Origin: Viola odorata | Lineage: Eukaryota > Streptophyta > Magnoliopsida > Malpighiales > Violaceae | DNA length: 64,000 nt | NCBI GenBank assembly: GCA_963691705.1 | Contig: OY829542.1 | Location: 38,426,579 to 38,490,578 of the forward strand | Direction: 5' to 3' | Shown here: positions 9,771 to 19,181 of the stretch, piece after piece | How the letters are laid out: each line of letters begins with the position of its first letter | Position numbering within the stretch: position 1 is the first letter of the stretch | Notes under the pieces: model-generated | The model's database searches: none | The model's input: only the letters and a program-made list of their open reading frames with translations | Told to the model about the DNA's origin: nothing | Made by a program: the position numbers and the translations under genes

Positions 9771-12012
9771 ATGTCTTCAACTGTTGAAAACCCCATAGAT
9801 CCCGAAGCTAGGAGAACTCGCAGCATATTCAATTGTAATGAGGTTTTGAGGGTTGAATTAGAGGAGAGTGGTATTACTTTTCCCACGGGCTATCGCCCTT
9901 TTGTCTCTTTGAAGGACACTCGGCTGCCTGACGCCATGTGGGGAACATTCCGGTTAGTTTATTTCAAGATGTTTACTTACGGATTCCGTTTCCCACTCCA
10001 TACTTCTCTGTTGAAACTGCTAGATCATTATGACCTTAATCCCGTCCAGATTACTCCACCCTCTTGGTGTGGTATTTACGCTTTCCTTCGTTCGTGCGAG
10101 ATGAAGCGTATATTTGCTCCATCGCTTGATCTATTCCGCACGTTCTTTGTCTTGAGTTGTCGCGACTGCCTGGTAGATATTACCCCCAGATGGGATGATG
10201 TCATTGTGCAACTGTTCTGGCGGAACTTTCAAGGTTTTGAGGAACACGTAGATAACTGGAAGTCTGGCTTTTTCACCCTTCGTTTGCCGTCACGACTCTG
10301 GCGCGGGGGTTTCAATCGAAAAATCAATAGTGGCGTTTGGAAAAGACCGAACGCGCTGTCAAGCCAGGATGTTTCCAACGTTAGCGCCTTGTTAGAAATA
10401 GAAGGGTCTTTCCGTATCCGGGAGTTTGCTCGGTTCAGGCCCTTGTCAGAGTGCGTTGTGGGTGAGTTCCCTTTTTCTTCTTTATCGCTTCAATCTTCTT
10501 AATTTGCTAATATGTTTTGTTGGCAGGTAACGCTGAGAGTAGTTCTTCTGGGGAAAGCGACGCCCCTTTGAACGTAACACCTCTCCAGTCGCTGCCTCCT
10601 TCTCCTTCGCCTGAAAATTCCCGCCGCCCACCCATTCCGCCTGGAAGGGAAGGGACTAAAACCGTCACAACTCGCAGAGCCTCTACTCGACCTTCTTGTT
10701 TCCTTGAAAATTGGCTTCCGTCCCGTGGCAAGAGGGTAGCTCAAGGCGATCCTGTGTTTGAGAAAATCGACAGCGATAGCGAGAGCATGGACACTGGTCC
10801 TGAATTACGTCATGCTACTATTGCCCAAAGGATGAAACTTAGGTCGAGGAGGAATGATGACACGGCGGAATCGGCTGAGGACGATAGCGAAGAAATTGCA
10901 GAAGAGACGGAGCGTCTCGTAAAGAAGGTTCGCACAGAGAAAACTAACCCCCCAGTTCCCCCTTTGAAGGGAGTTAACGCGGTCCCCCCCGAGAATATTA
11001 ACGCTTCTCATGCCGCGAGTACTTCGCAAGTGGTGAAAAATATCAAAGCTATCAGGGTGCCTTCCGCCGTTTCTATCGAAAACAATGAGACCTCGGCAGC
11101 CGCGACCTCTCCTTTGTCGTCGGGCCATCCTGCTTCCCCGATAGGTTCTTTTATCCCAGAGGCAACCCTACGGTTTTGAATTTAAGAGTTCCTCCTGAAT
11201 TTCTCCCACGGAAGCCTCATCTTTTGTTTCTGTCTTCAATTTCGGGCGTTGGTGATTGCGCAAAAAGTTGTTCCCCTCCTTATATCGCCAACCTTTCTCC
11301 TCAGAGGTCCCAGGGCCCCACTGGATATCAGCTGGATTTGTCCTCTTTCGGCACTGACGGGCTTCGTGCCTTAGGAATATCGGATCCGTTATCGCGAGAA
11401 GAGCCCGTGGGTCCCATAGTGGGACAGATGTTTACTTCTTCCAAGGACAGGGAAGAGTTTTTACAGCATGCTCCCGAGACACGACAGTCACACCTCATGA
11501 ACGACATGCTGGCTAGCTTTCAGAAATTTCATTATTTTCTTGAAGACCAGCGTAACAAAACTCGACCCTCTTCGGATTTGCAGGAACAATTAGACGCGGC
11601 CTTGGCGAAGGCGAAGGAGCTATCACAGTTGCAAGAACGAACTCGGGCGGAGTTGGAGGATTGTCGCGCTGAACTTTCTCGGGAGAAGTCGAAGGGGAAA
11701 GCGAGAGCAGAGCTAATGGAGGCGGAACTGGTGGTGGCTGATAAAAAGAACGTCTTCCTCCGTGAAGAGTTGTCATCTCGTGATGCCGATTTGGCCAAAG
11801 TTCCTTCGAGGATAGCCTGGTGGAAGAATAAGACCATCGATGTTTGTATCGCAGGATTTATGGATCTCCATATCCGAGGCGCCGTCGATTCATCCATGCT
11901 GGCCGATTACGCTTCCCAAAAAATTAAAGATCTTAGTGAAGGCGAAAGGGGTTTTCCTTCTTCTGTGGAAAAGCAAGGGAATGATGACGGCGAGGCATGC
12001 GATGACTCTTAA
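9771..12012 (+). pseudogene. Transposase_28-like coiled-coil accessory gene 1 of element B (one frameshift)
   Basis: Exon 1 (9771-10461) starts MSSTVENPIDPEARR and holds the PF04195-like domain (FKMFTYGFRFPLH, PVQITPPSWCGIYAFLRSCE, LVDITPRWDD). A 65-bp GT-AG intron (10462-10526) joins VVG to NAESSSSGE in frame. Exon 2 has a disordered Ser/Pro-rich part with FLENWLPSRG, an acidic patch, a second conserved block (YQLDLSSFGTDGLRALG), and a long coiled coil (about 11560-11790) ending in IAWWKNKTIDVC. One base is missing near 11171 relative to element A, so the frame breaks at 11179 and resumes at 11176. Otherwise the gene is complete. I chose the ATG at 9771 because conservation with A starts there. 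The biochemical function of this Pfam family is not known to me. Confidence 0.8.
10462..10526 (+). other. Spliceosomal intron in Transposase_28-like gene 1 (B)
   Basis: It starts GTGAGT, ends TTGGCAG and is 65 bp long. Removal keeps the reading frame, with a phase-1 junction that gives a glycine codon. An intron at the same place and of similar size exists in A (7929-7995 and 34666-34732, 67 bp) and C (23984-24046, 63 bp, minus strand). Confidence 0.8.
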
Positions 12013-12471
12013 TTGATTCATTGAAGAACATTGCTATTTGTTTTCCATGTCTTGTAATAACGTCCTATCTCGCGGCGATATCGGTACCTTGCTCTTCGGG
12101 CGATATCTTATTTTATTTCGCTCTCTTGTACTGTCTTGAGAACTGTTCTTTTATTCAACGCCGATTTGCATCATTTCCTTTCTTGTGATATCGCTTTTGC
12201 TTTTTATCAAAAAGTCACATCTACTTTTCAGAGCATTTAATGCTCGCGACCCTTCCGTCGGTGCGCGGGAAAAGTCATGATGGTGCAGACACACGTGTTC
12301 GTTTCTTCTTCCGCTTCACCTTAGCGTGTTTAGAAATTTTAACAAGATCGAAGCGTTTGTCGCGCTTCTTCTAGAGTCGTACTCATTGCTTGAGTCTTAT
12401 CCCTCATACCGCTTCGACACAACGACTGCAGCATCCGTCGTTTCCTTTTAATTACTAGGGTTATAAATCCT
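12013..12471. other. Intergenic spacer between the two Transposase_28-like genes of B
   Basis: No gene seen. The spacer presumably holds the 3' UTR of the first gene and the promoter of the second. In element A the matching spacer is only about 70 bp, beside a duplicated TTAAAGGACT, which points to a deletion there. Confidence 0.5.
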
Positions 12472-12478
12472 CTTTATT
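12472..12478 (+). promoter_or_regulatory. TATA box of Transposase_28-like gene 2 (element B)
   Basis: TATAAAT follows CTAGGGT and lies 160 bp before the ATG at 12632. The A copy has CTAGGGTTATAAAAG at about 36182-36196. Confidence 0.55.
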
Positions 12479-13343
12479 TCTTCCCTTTTCTTTTTCACTC
12501 CACTTTTTCATATTATCTCTCGGCCGTCTTGTCCTTCTCACCTCCATTCAAGGCTTTCAAAGTTCTTTCCTTTCAAAGGTATTTCCCTTCCTTTCCCTCG
12601 TCTTCTTCATTTCTATTTCCTTAGTCCTGTCATGGCAAAGACTCGCCGTTCTGAGTCAAAATCCATCGATGAGAAGAAAATGGATACCACGGTCAGTGTT
12701 ATTACCACGGAGGCCCTTCTCCAGGAGCATTTGGCTACTCATGGTGCCGTTATTCCTGACGGTTGCCAAGCTGTTGTTGCCCCTAGGTCAGTTCGTTTAA
12801 ACAGCGTTCTGACCGGCAATCAAAGGGTGTTATATGCCCAGATGTTTCGCTACGGTTTCCGGCTCCCTATCGATTCTTTCGTCAAGGGTTTGCTTATTGC
12901 TGGCAATTTCAATCCTGCCCAGTTAGCCCCAAATGCATATTGCTGTGTTTATGCTTTTTTGGAACTCTGTAGATATAAGGGGATCACTTCCCCTTCTCTT
13001 TTGTTGCTTAGATCCCTTTTTAAATTGATGAAGTGCCGGGGTGTGATAACCATATCGCCTCGCTTTGACGATGATTCTCTCAAGTCTTTTACTTGGAAGT
13101 TGCTCCATATTGAGTCTTCTGTTGAGGCTTGGAAAAAGGAGTTCTTTCTGATAAATCTTCCTGACGCTCCTGGTCCCGAGTGGCGTTCTGGGTTCAACCA
13201 AGACGTCCAAGATGGCGTTTGGAGTCGACCAGGGACACTTCCCGCTCGTGAACAAGGATGGTTAGACACCTTACTCCAACTGGAGATCAGTGTTCATATT
13301 CGACTCATGGCCTGTAGAATGGCCATTCAGGAGTGCGTTAGAC

Positions 13344-13411
13344 GTGAGTATCGCGCTACCTTTCCCTTTCATCACTGATACTAACGCTGACGTTATTTTG
13401 TGATTTTGCAG
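13344..13411 (+). other. Intron 1 of Transposase_28-like gene 2 (B)
   Basis: It starts GTGAGTA and ends TTTTGCAG. Joining the exons gives a phase-1 junction and continues into DPDYKPESVRRRLRRA, which is conserved in element A. Confidence 0.75.
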
Positions 13412-13758
13412 CGACGGATCCTGATTATAAACCCGAAAGCGTAAGAAGACGCTTAAGGAGAGCTCATAATAGAGAAGAAAGGGAAAAGCTCGATTCAGAG
13501 GCCACTGATAATCCTTCTGAGCTTCCGGCTACTTCCGCGAATCTCGCTCAAGTATCCTCCTCCTCAGTTGGCGAAGGGGATACTGACATCCCTGAAGGTG
13601 TTCCCATCGTGACCGTTGCTGCTCCCTCGTCTTCTCAGGCCCCTAAGGCCATTTCCAGAGGAAAAAAGAAGAAAAGAACACGGAGTATCGCCACTCTTAC
13701 TCCTTCTCCCGACGCTGCGGGTTCTTCTGAGGCACCACCTTCCCTCAACACCGCTACC

Positions 13759-13866
13759 GTAAGCGTGTTTTTTTTTTTTTTTTTTTTTTTTGTGCGATAT
13801 ATTGTGCCTCAATATCTGTCGTCATTTGATCTATTTTTCTTTTTTCTCAATTTGTACTCCTTGCAG
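13759..13866 (+). other. Intron 2 of Transposase_28-like gene 2 (B)
   Basis: It starts GTAAGCG, ends CCTTGCAG and is 108 bp. Its length is a multiple of three and the frame reads through it, but the homologous stretch in A also starts with a donor-like GT and ends TTTGCAG, and the poly-T content argues for an intron. Confidence 0.65.
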
Positions 13867-14997
13867 GAGGCCGTTGTAGTTACTGCTTCCGCTCCTTCAG
13901 GCGATATGAATCTCACTTATGTGCTGAGGGGTTCCGCGAAGAGGGCCCGGATAGAAGGCGAGGATGAGAACATACCCTCCTCTAACATCGCGGGGGAAGG
14001 TGGTTCCGTTAACGTTCCTAATTCCGCAGTGGTTCCTCCAGGTGGACATTCCGCGGAAGTTTTGGGGGACCTAGGAGGTGCGGATCCCTTTGGTGCTTCG
14101 CCCAGTTCCTTTGGTGGGCCTGTGCATCATTATTCCTCTTCTTTAGGCTATCAAGACGTCTTGCAGGACCTTTCGGGCTATCAGCCTCATGGTACCTTCC
14201 TGCCCCCGGGCAGTTCTTCTTCACAGGTTCGCGCCCCTGGGCCTCTGGCTTTCGTTCCCTCTAGCGTTCCTTAGCGGCAACGCTATAATGAAGCCGGAAC
14301 CTCTTTCAATTTTATGGCGGATCTTTGTCCATTAAACGGGCTCGGCGAAGTGACCCATCAGGTTGAGTTGTTCGACTTCCGTACCCGTGGTTTGGCAGCC
14401 ATCGGGGGCGATGGTTCAGATGAGGTTTCTGCCCTGCTGGCTTCTCAAATTCTGGCCTCATCTGCAGAACGGGAAGCTTTCCTTTCCCTGGCGGAAGATG
14501 ACCAAGTGAACTCCTTCCGTGCTAGCCTTTTCTCCAATATGATGAAATTTCACTACTGGGCGGAGGAGGTGAAGCATCGGACTGTTTCCCTCCGTTCTGT
14601 TTCGGCGGAGCTGTCCAAGGAGCAAGATGAAAGGAAAAAGGTGTTGGCAGATCGTTCCAAGATACTGCTGGCTCACCACGATTTACAGAAACAGCATTCC
14701 GCTCTGGAAACAGCTTTGTCAGAGGAACAGGCCAAAGTGACTGCTTTGGAGAATGAGAAGTCCTCTTTAGAAAAGGAGAAGGCAGCTTTGGCGGAAGAGT
14801 CAGTCGATATGGGCTGGTGGCATGCTGAACAGACCGCCCGTGTTCTAGTTAAGTGTTTCGAAGAAATTCATGGGGTGGATGCGTACAAGGGCGAAGATGT
14901 CGCGAAAGCCTTTCTACAGAGTTCTGCCCATATCAACGAGGCAGGCTATCGCCAAGCCAAGGCAGCGGGCTGGAAACAAAAAGACCCCGAGAGCTGA

Positions 14998-16100
14998 TGT
15001 GTCGCAATATTTTGCCGTTCCCTCCAGCGATCAAATATCGCTTGGCTTTTGTCTTTTGTCTTTGCAGCATAAATATTTTGAACATTGAATCTTTGTAAAT
15101 CCTTGAGATGCCTTTAATATTTCTAGACAATCCCTTTATCGATATTCCTCTTTTATTTTTCTCATCGCGAGACTTCTCTCGTCACTGAGGTTGCCTTATC
15201 CTCACGGTGCGTTTACTTTCTTGAGCAGATCCTTGGTATTTATACCAAGATGACCAAGATCTATGTCGGGTTGGCCTTTCGATAAGCCTATCGGTATCAT
15301 GACCACCGCTCCTTCCGCTGCTCATAAGTATTCTGCACATTTCTAATTGTAGATTATCAGTAACAAAACGAGATTTGAGAGATAGTGATTACCCGTAGGA
15401 GCCTGTTCGCTGCCATCATTAGGCTTTATCACGGAACCCGTTTCGAATCGTGTTTTCCCTTAGCTCTATACTTCGCCAGGGATTACTCATCCGGTTACTA
15501 GCTGGAATTACGCGATCCTTCACGTTTCCCTTATCTCTTGTTCGGCCTTTCTAAGTGCCTCATCTCGTGAGCTGTCGGATCGGGACGGCTATCACAAGGC
15601 TAGGGAATTTTCACTTTTATAGGCGTTGTCCTCTCGTTTAGAACCGTGTCCTTACTTAATGGTTTAGCTGTACCAGCCCGACCGTTAAGATAGGATTCTT
15701 GTTTCTAAACAGAGTTTCTAACTCTTTGGGGCGTGTCTTGTCTTGATGTACCATCTCCACGAGATCGGTTATCATTAAAGAACTTTTCACTCCCAAAGAT
15801 ACCGGGCAGTGCCCTCACTTAGTGAGCCATCTGATCAAGATCGGTCATCACAAGGATAGGACTTTTCACCCCCGGGGGCGTCAAGGATCTTTCAATCCGA
15901 CGCTAATCAAGGATACACTGGGGTCGTGCCCTCACTTAGTGGGCCATCTGATCAAGACCGACCATCACAAGGATAGGACTTTTCACTCCCAGGGTACCCC
16001 CCTTTTTACCTGCACAAAAGCAACCACAAACCCACGAAAACTCTCCTATTGAGCGTTAGCCACGGTTAGGGTCGTTATAATCCAAATAGTGCACATAAAA
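14998..16100. repeat. Non-coding tandem-repeat region between antisense genes and pol (element B)
   Basis: No gene seen. From about 15550 to 16000 a ~117-bp unit recurs with core motifs GTGCCCTCACTTAGTG, CATCTGATCAAGA and AAGGATAGGACTTTTCAC. The two best copies start at 15809 and 15926, with more diverged ones to the left. Element A has the same array at about 39230-39680 with a 118-bp spacing. It separates convergently transcribed genes: the accessory genes read rightward and pol reads leftward. Confidence 0.7.
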
Positions 16101-19100
16101 TTATACTCTAGGATAATATAACTTCAAACGAGCGATATTCCAGGAGTTGGATAAGGGCGTACCGTCAAGTGTCTCCAAGCGATAGGCCCCTCTTCCGACA
16201 ACGTGGGTTACGCGATACGGTCCTTCCCAGTTAGGACTAAGCTTTCCCATACGTTGTCCGGTTGCTCGCCTGTCTCGGAGCACCAGGTCATCGTTTTTCA
16301 ACAATCGCTCTTTGACCTGCCTGTTATGATAACGGGCCATTTTTCTTTTGTAGTGTTGCGTTTTCAGTAGGACTTCTTCTCGAACCTCTGGTAACGCGTC
16401 CAGGTTAGCACGTAACCGTTCCTCGTTCCGTTCCTCACGAAAGTGAGCCACCCGTAGGCTCATGGCCCCAATTTCCACTGGCGTAACGGCTTCAGTTCCA
16501 AAAGCCAACGCGAAAGGCGTTTCCCCAGTGCTAACTTTTACGGTCATGCGGTATGCCCACATCACGTATGGCAATTCATCAGCCCACTTCTTCTTAGACC
16601 CCTCTAGGTTTTTCTTAATACCGCTGAGGATGCTCCTATTAGTTACCTCTGCCTGTCCGTTGGTTTGTGGGTGAGCCACGGAAGAGAATCTCTGCTCAAT
16701 CCCGAATTCTGAGCATTGGTCTTTGAAGAATTGGCTGGTGAACTGGGTCCCGTTATCGCTGACAAGGATACGAGGCACCCCGAATCTCATGATGACTTGA
16801 TGTTTGAAAAAACGCCATGTTTTTTCTGCCATGATTGTGGCAACCGTTTCAGCTTCCGCCCACTTCGTAAAATAGTCCACAGCCACTATCACAAATTTCA
16901 GTTGGGACCTTGCCTTTGGAAATGGACCCAGGATGTCAATCCCCCATTTGGCAAAAGGACAAGGGGTGATGATTTCCGATATTTCCGTGGCTGGACGTCG
17001 AGGAATTCTAGCAAATTCCTGACATTTGGGGCAAGCTTGTACATAATCGTGGCAATCCCTTCGTATGGTGGGCCAGTAGAATCCTGATCTGAAAACTTGT
17101 GCCGCCATGGTGCCGCCTGACACGTGCATTCCGCATATCCCTTCGTGGATTTCGCGTAAGGTGTGAAAGCCCTCTTGTTCGGTTATACATTTGGCGGCGG
17201 GGTGAGAAAAACATCTTCGAATTAGATCCCCGTTATAGTACGTGCAACGAGCAGCCTGTTTTAGCACTTTCATCTTTTCAGCATTACCGTCAGGCAGCTC
17301 TTCGTACATCAGGTATTTTATTACCGGAATCCGCCAATCATTCTCGAGCTCATTCACACACAAAGAGGCTTGTTCCTCCATGAAGGACGGCACCGATAGC
17401 TCACGATAATACACATCTTTAGGTATAGATGCTTCAGGATTCGCGGCCAGCTTGGCAAGGTAATCGGCTTCAGCATTTTCCTCTCGGGGAACGTGCTCGA
17501 AGCTGACTTGCATGCCCTCTTTCTTTATTTCCACTAGTTCTCGCGTTACCTTAGAGAGGTATTGCACCATAATAGGTTCTCGAGCCTGAGAGTGTCCTGA
17601 GACCTGGTCAATTATCAGTTTGGAGTCTCCACAAATTTTTAGACGCAGATCTCCTGTTTGGCCGGTATCGCGCCTTCCCTTTGAAGAAAACTCTCTTCCT
17701 ATTCTGAGTCCAGCTAGCAACGCCTCATATTCGGCTGCGTTATTGGACAAAGGCTGCAAGATTCGAATAGCATACCGTATATGCATATCGTGCGGCCCGT
17801 TTATGAAGACTCCGGCCCCCGCCAGTTCTTGGTTTTTGGCTCCGTCCACATGAACAATCCAAAGATCCGTATATGTTTCTGGGAACGGGAGATCCATATC
17901 GTTCCATTCCGCTTCAGGTACACCACTCAAAGGGTCCTCTGTGAAAGTACACTCCGCTATAAAATCTGCAAGGACCTGAGCCTTTACGGATGGCCGGGAC
18001 TGGTACCTCAAACCATATTGTTCGAGTTCTAGGGCCCAGATCAGCATTCTTCCTGAAGATTCAGGCTTTCGAAATATCCTCTTCAAGGGTTGGTCTGTAA
18101 GTACAACGATAGGATAAGACTGGAAGTATCGGTCCATCTTGCGAGCGGCTTGTATAAGGGCGAACGCTATTTTCTCAATACGAGCATATCGCAGTTCCGC
18201 GTCCTTTAAGACATGACTCACGAAGTAAACTGGGCGATGAGTGTGGTTATCGTCACGAACAAGGACGGCGCTGACCACTTCGTCCGCCGCGCCCAAGTAC
18301 AAGTACAGGGTATCGCCTGACTCGGGCCTTGTCAATAATAAATCAGATGATAAATAGTCCTTTAAGTCCACAAATGCTTGCTCACATTCTGGGGTCCACC
18401 CGAACGTGGCTTTCCGTCGTATGACTTTGAAAAAAGGGAGGCACTTTTCTCCTTGCTTGGAGACGAATCGTCCCAGAGCGATAACGCGCCCCGTTAGCCT
18501 TTGCACTTCCTTAACGGTTCTCGGCGATATCATATCATGTATAGCTTTAACCTTGGAAGGATTAGGCTGGATACCTTTCTGGCTAACTACGTAGCCCAAG
18601 AACTTACCCGTCTGGAATGCAAACATGCACTTCCGGGGGTTTAGCTTCATGCGATACCTTTTCATCACATCAAAAACTTCCTTTAGATCCTGCAGGTGAT
18701 CATGAAAATTCGCACTCTTCACCAGTATGTCGTCAACATATGCTTCCACATTTCTCCCTATTTGTTCCTCAAAAATCTTATTTGCCATTCGCTGAAACGT
18801 GGCCCCCGCGTTCTTTAGTCCAAATGGCATCGCTGTGTAACAATACGTGGCTTTAGGAGTAAGGAAGGCGGTCTTCTCCTCATCCTCTAGGGCCATAGGG
18901 ATTTGATGATATCCGGAATTGGCGTCCAATGAGCTTAGATATGCGTACCCAGCGGTTTGATCAACCAACTGATCTATGCGAGGAAGCGGGTAGCAATCCT
19001 TAGGACAAGCATCATTCAAATCGGTGAAGTCAATGCACATACGCCAGTCTCCATTGGGTTTAGGAACAAGAACCGGGTTGGCTAACCAAGTGGGATACTG

Positions 19101-19181
19101 TACTTCGCGAATGAAACCCGCGTCAAGGAGCTTCACAACCTCCTTTTCCACAGCCGATGCTTTTTCGGTGGAGAACGCCCG
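16101..19181 (-). CDS. pol: Tat pol: reverse transcriptase, RNase H, archaeal-type RNase H, integrase (element B)
   Basis: About 1027 codons are open after a TGA that separates it from gag-protease. Domain order: RT (VLVPKPNGDWRMCIDF; active site YVDDILVKS near 18730), a gypsy RNase H, then a second, archaeal-type RNase H (HVDGAKN, NNAAEYEALLAG, CGDSKLIIDQV, REENAEADYLAKLA) typical of the Tat lineage. Integrase follows with an HHCC zinc finger (HEGICGMHVSGG...CPKCQEF) and a DD35E core (GIDILG, VSDNGTQF, NGQAEVTNR, 35 residues between the second D and the E). It ends with a GPY-type tail (LSPNWEGPYRV) and no chromodomain. All catalytic residues that I can place are present. Confidence 0.92.
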   Translation of the reverse strand, partial: RAFSTEKASAVEKEVVKLLDAGFIREVQYPTWLANPVLVPKPNGDWRMCIDFTDLNDACPKDCYPLPRIDQLVDQTAGYAYLSSLDANSGYHQIPMALEDEEKTAFLTPKATYCYTAMPFGLKNAGATFQRMANKIFEEQIGRNVEAYVDDILVKSANFHDHLQDLKEVFDVMKRYRMKLNPRKCMFAFQTGKFLGYVVSQKGIQPNPSKVKAIHDMISPRTVKEVQRLTGRVIALGRFVSKQGEKCLPFFKVIRRKATFGWTPECEQAFVDLKDYLSSDLLLTRPESGDTLYLYLGAADEVVSAVLVRDDNHTHRPVYFVSHVLKDAELRYARIEKIAFALIQAARKMDRYFQSYPIVVLTDQPLKRIFRKPESSGRMLIWALELEQYGLRYQSRPSVKAQVLADFIAECTFTEDPLSGVPEAEWNDMDLPFPETYTDLWIVHVDGAKNQELAGAGVFINGPHDMHIRYAIRILQPLSNNAAEYEALLAGLRIGREFSSKGRRDTGQTGDLRLKICGDSKLIIDQVSGHSQAREPIMVQYLSKVTRELVEIKKEGMQVSFEHVPREENAEADYLAKLAANPEASIPKDVYYRELSVPSFMEEQASLCVNELENDWRIPVIKYLMYEELPDGNAEKMKVLKQAARCTYYNGDLIRRCFSHPAAKCITEQEGFHTLREIHEGICGMHVSGGTMAAQVFRSGFYWPTIRRDCHDYVQACPKCQEFARIPRRPATEISEIITPCPFAKWGIDILGPFPKARSQLKFVIVAVDYFTKWAEAETVATIMAEKTWRFFKHQVIMRFGVPRILVSDNGTQFTSQFFKDQCSEFGIEQRFSSVAHPQTNGQAEVTNRSILSGIKKNLEGSKKKWADELPYVMWAYRMTVKVSTGETPFALAFGTEAVTPVEIGAMSLRVAHFREERNEERLRANLDALPEVREEVLLKTQHYKRKMARYHNRQVKERLLKNDDLVLRDRRATGQRMGKLSPNWEGPYRVTHVVGRGAYRLETLDGTPLSNSWNIARLKLYYPRV

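Larger units (their letters stand above)
12632..14997 (+). pseudogene. Transposase_28-like coiled-coil accessory gene 2 of element B (one in-frame stop)
   Basis: Exon 1 (12632-13343) begins MAKTRRSESKSIDEKK and carries a second Transposase_28-like domain (LYAQMFRYGFRLPID, LAPNAYCCVYAFLELC, VITISPRFDDDS). The introns are 13344-13411 (68 bp) and 13759-13866 (108 bp, with a run of about 22 T). Exon 2 has a lysine/arginine-rich motif (GKKKKRTRS). Exon 3 is Gly/Ser-rich, then has VELFDFRTRGLAAIGG and a coiled coil ending DMGWWHAEQTARVLVK. One TAG at 14272-14274 replaces a TTG codon still present in A; the frame continues unbroken on both sides. The domain order parallels gene 1, so the two are probably ancient paralogues. 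Confidence 0.8.

Noticed and set aside
16462..18856. Several plus-strand frames antisense to B pol
   Set aside because: Shadows of the strong minus-strand coding frame; none resembles a known protein.
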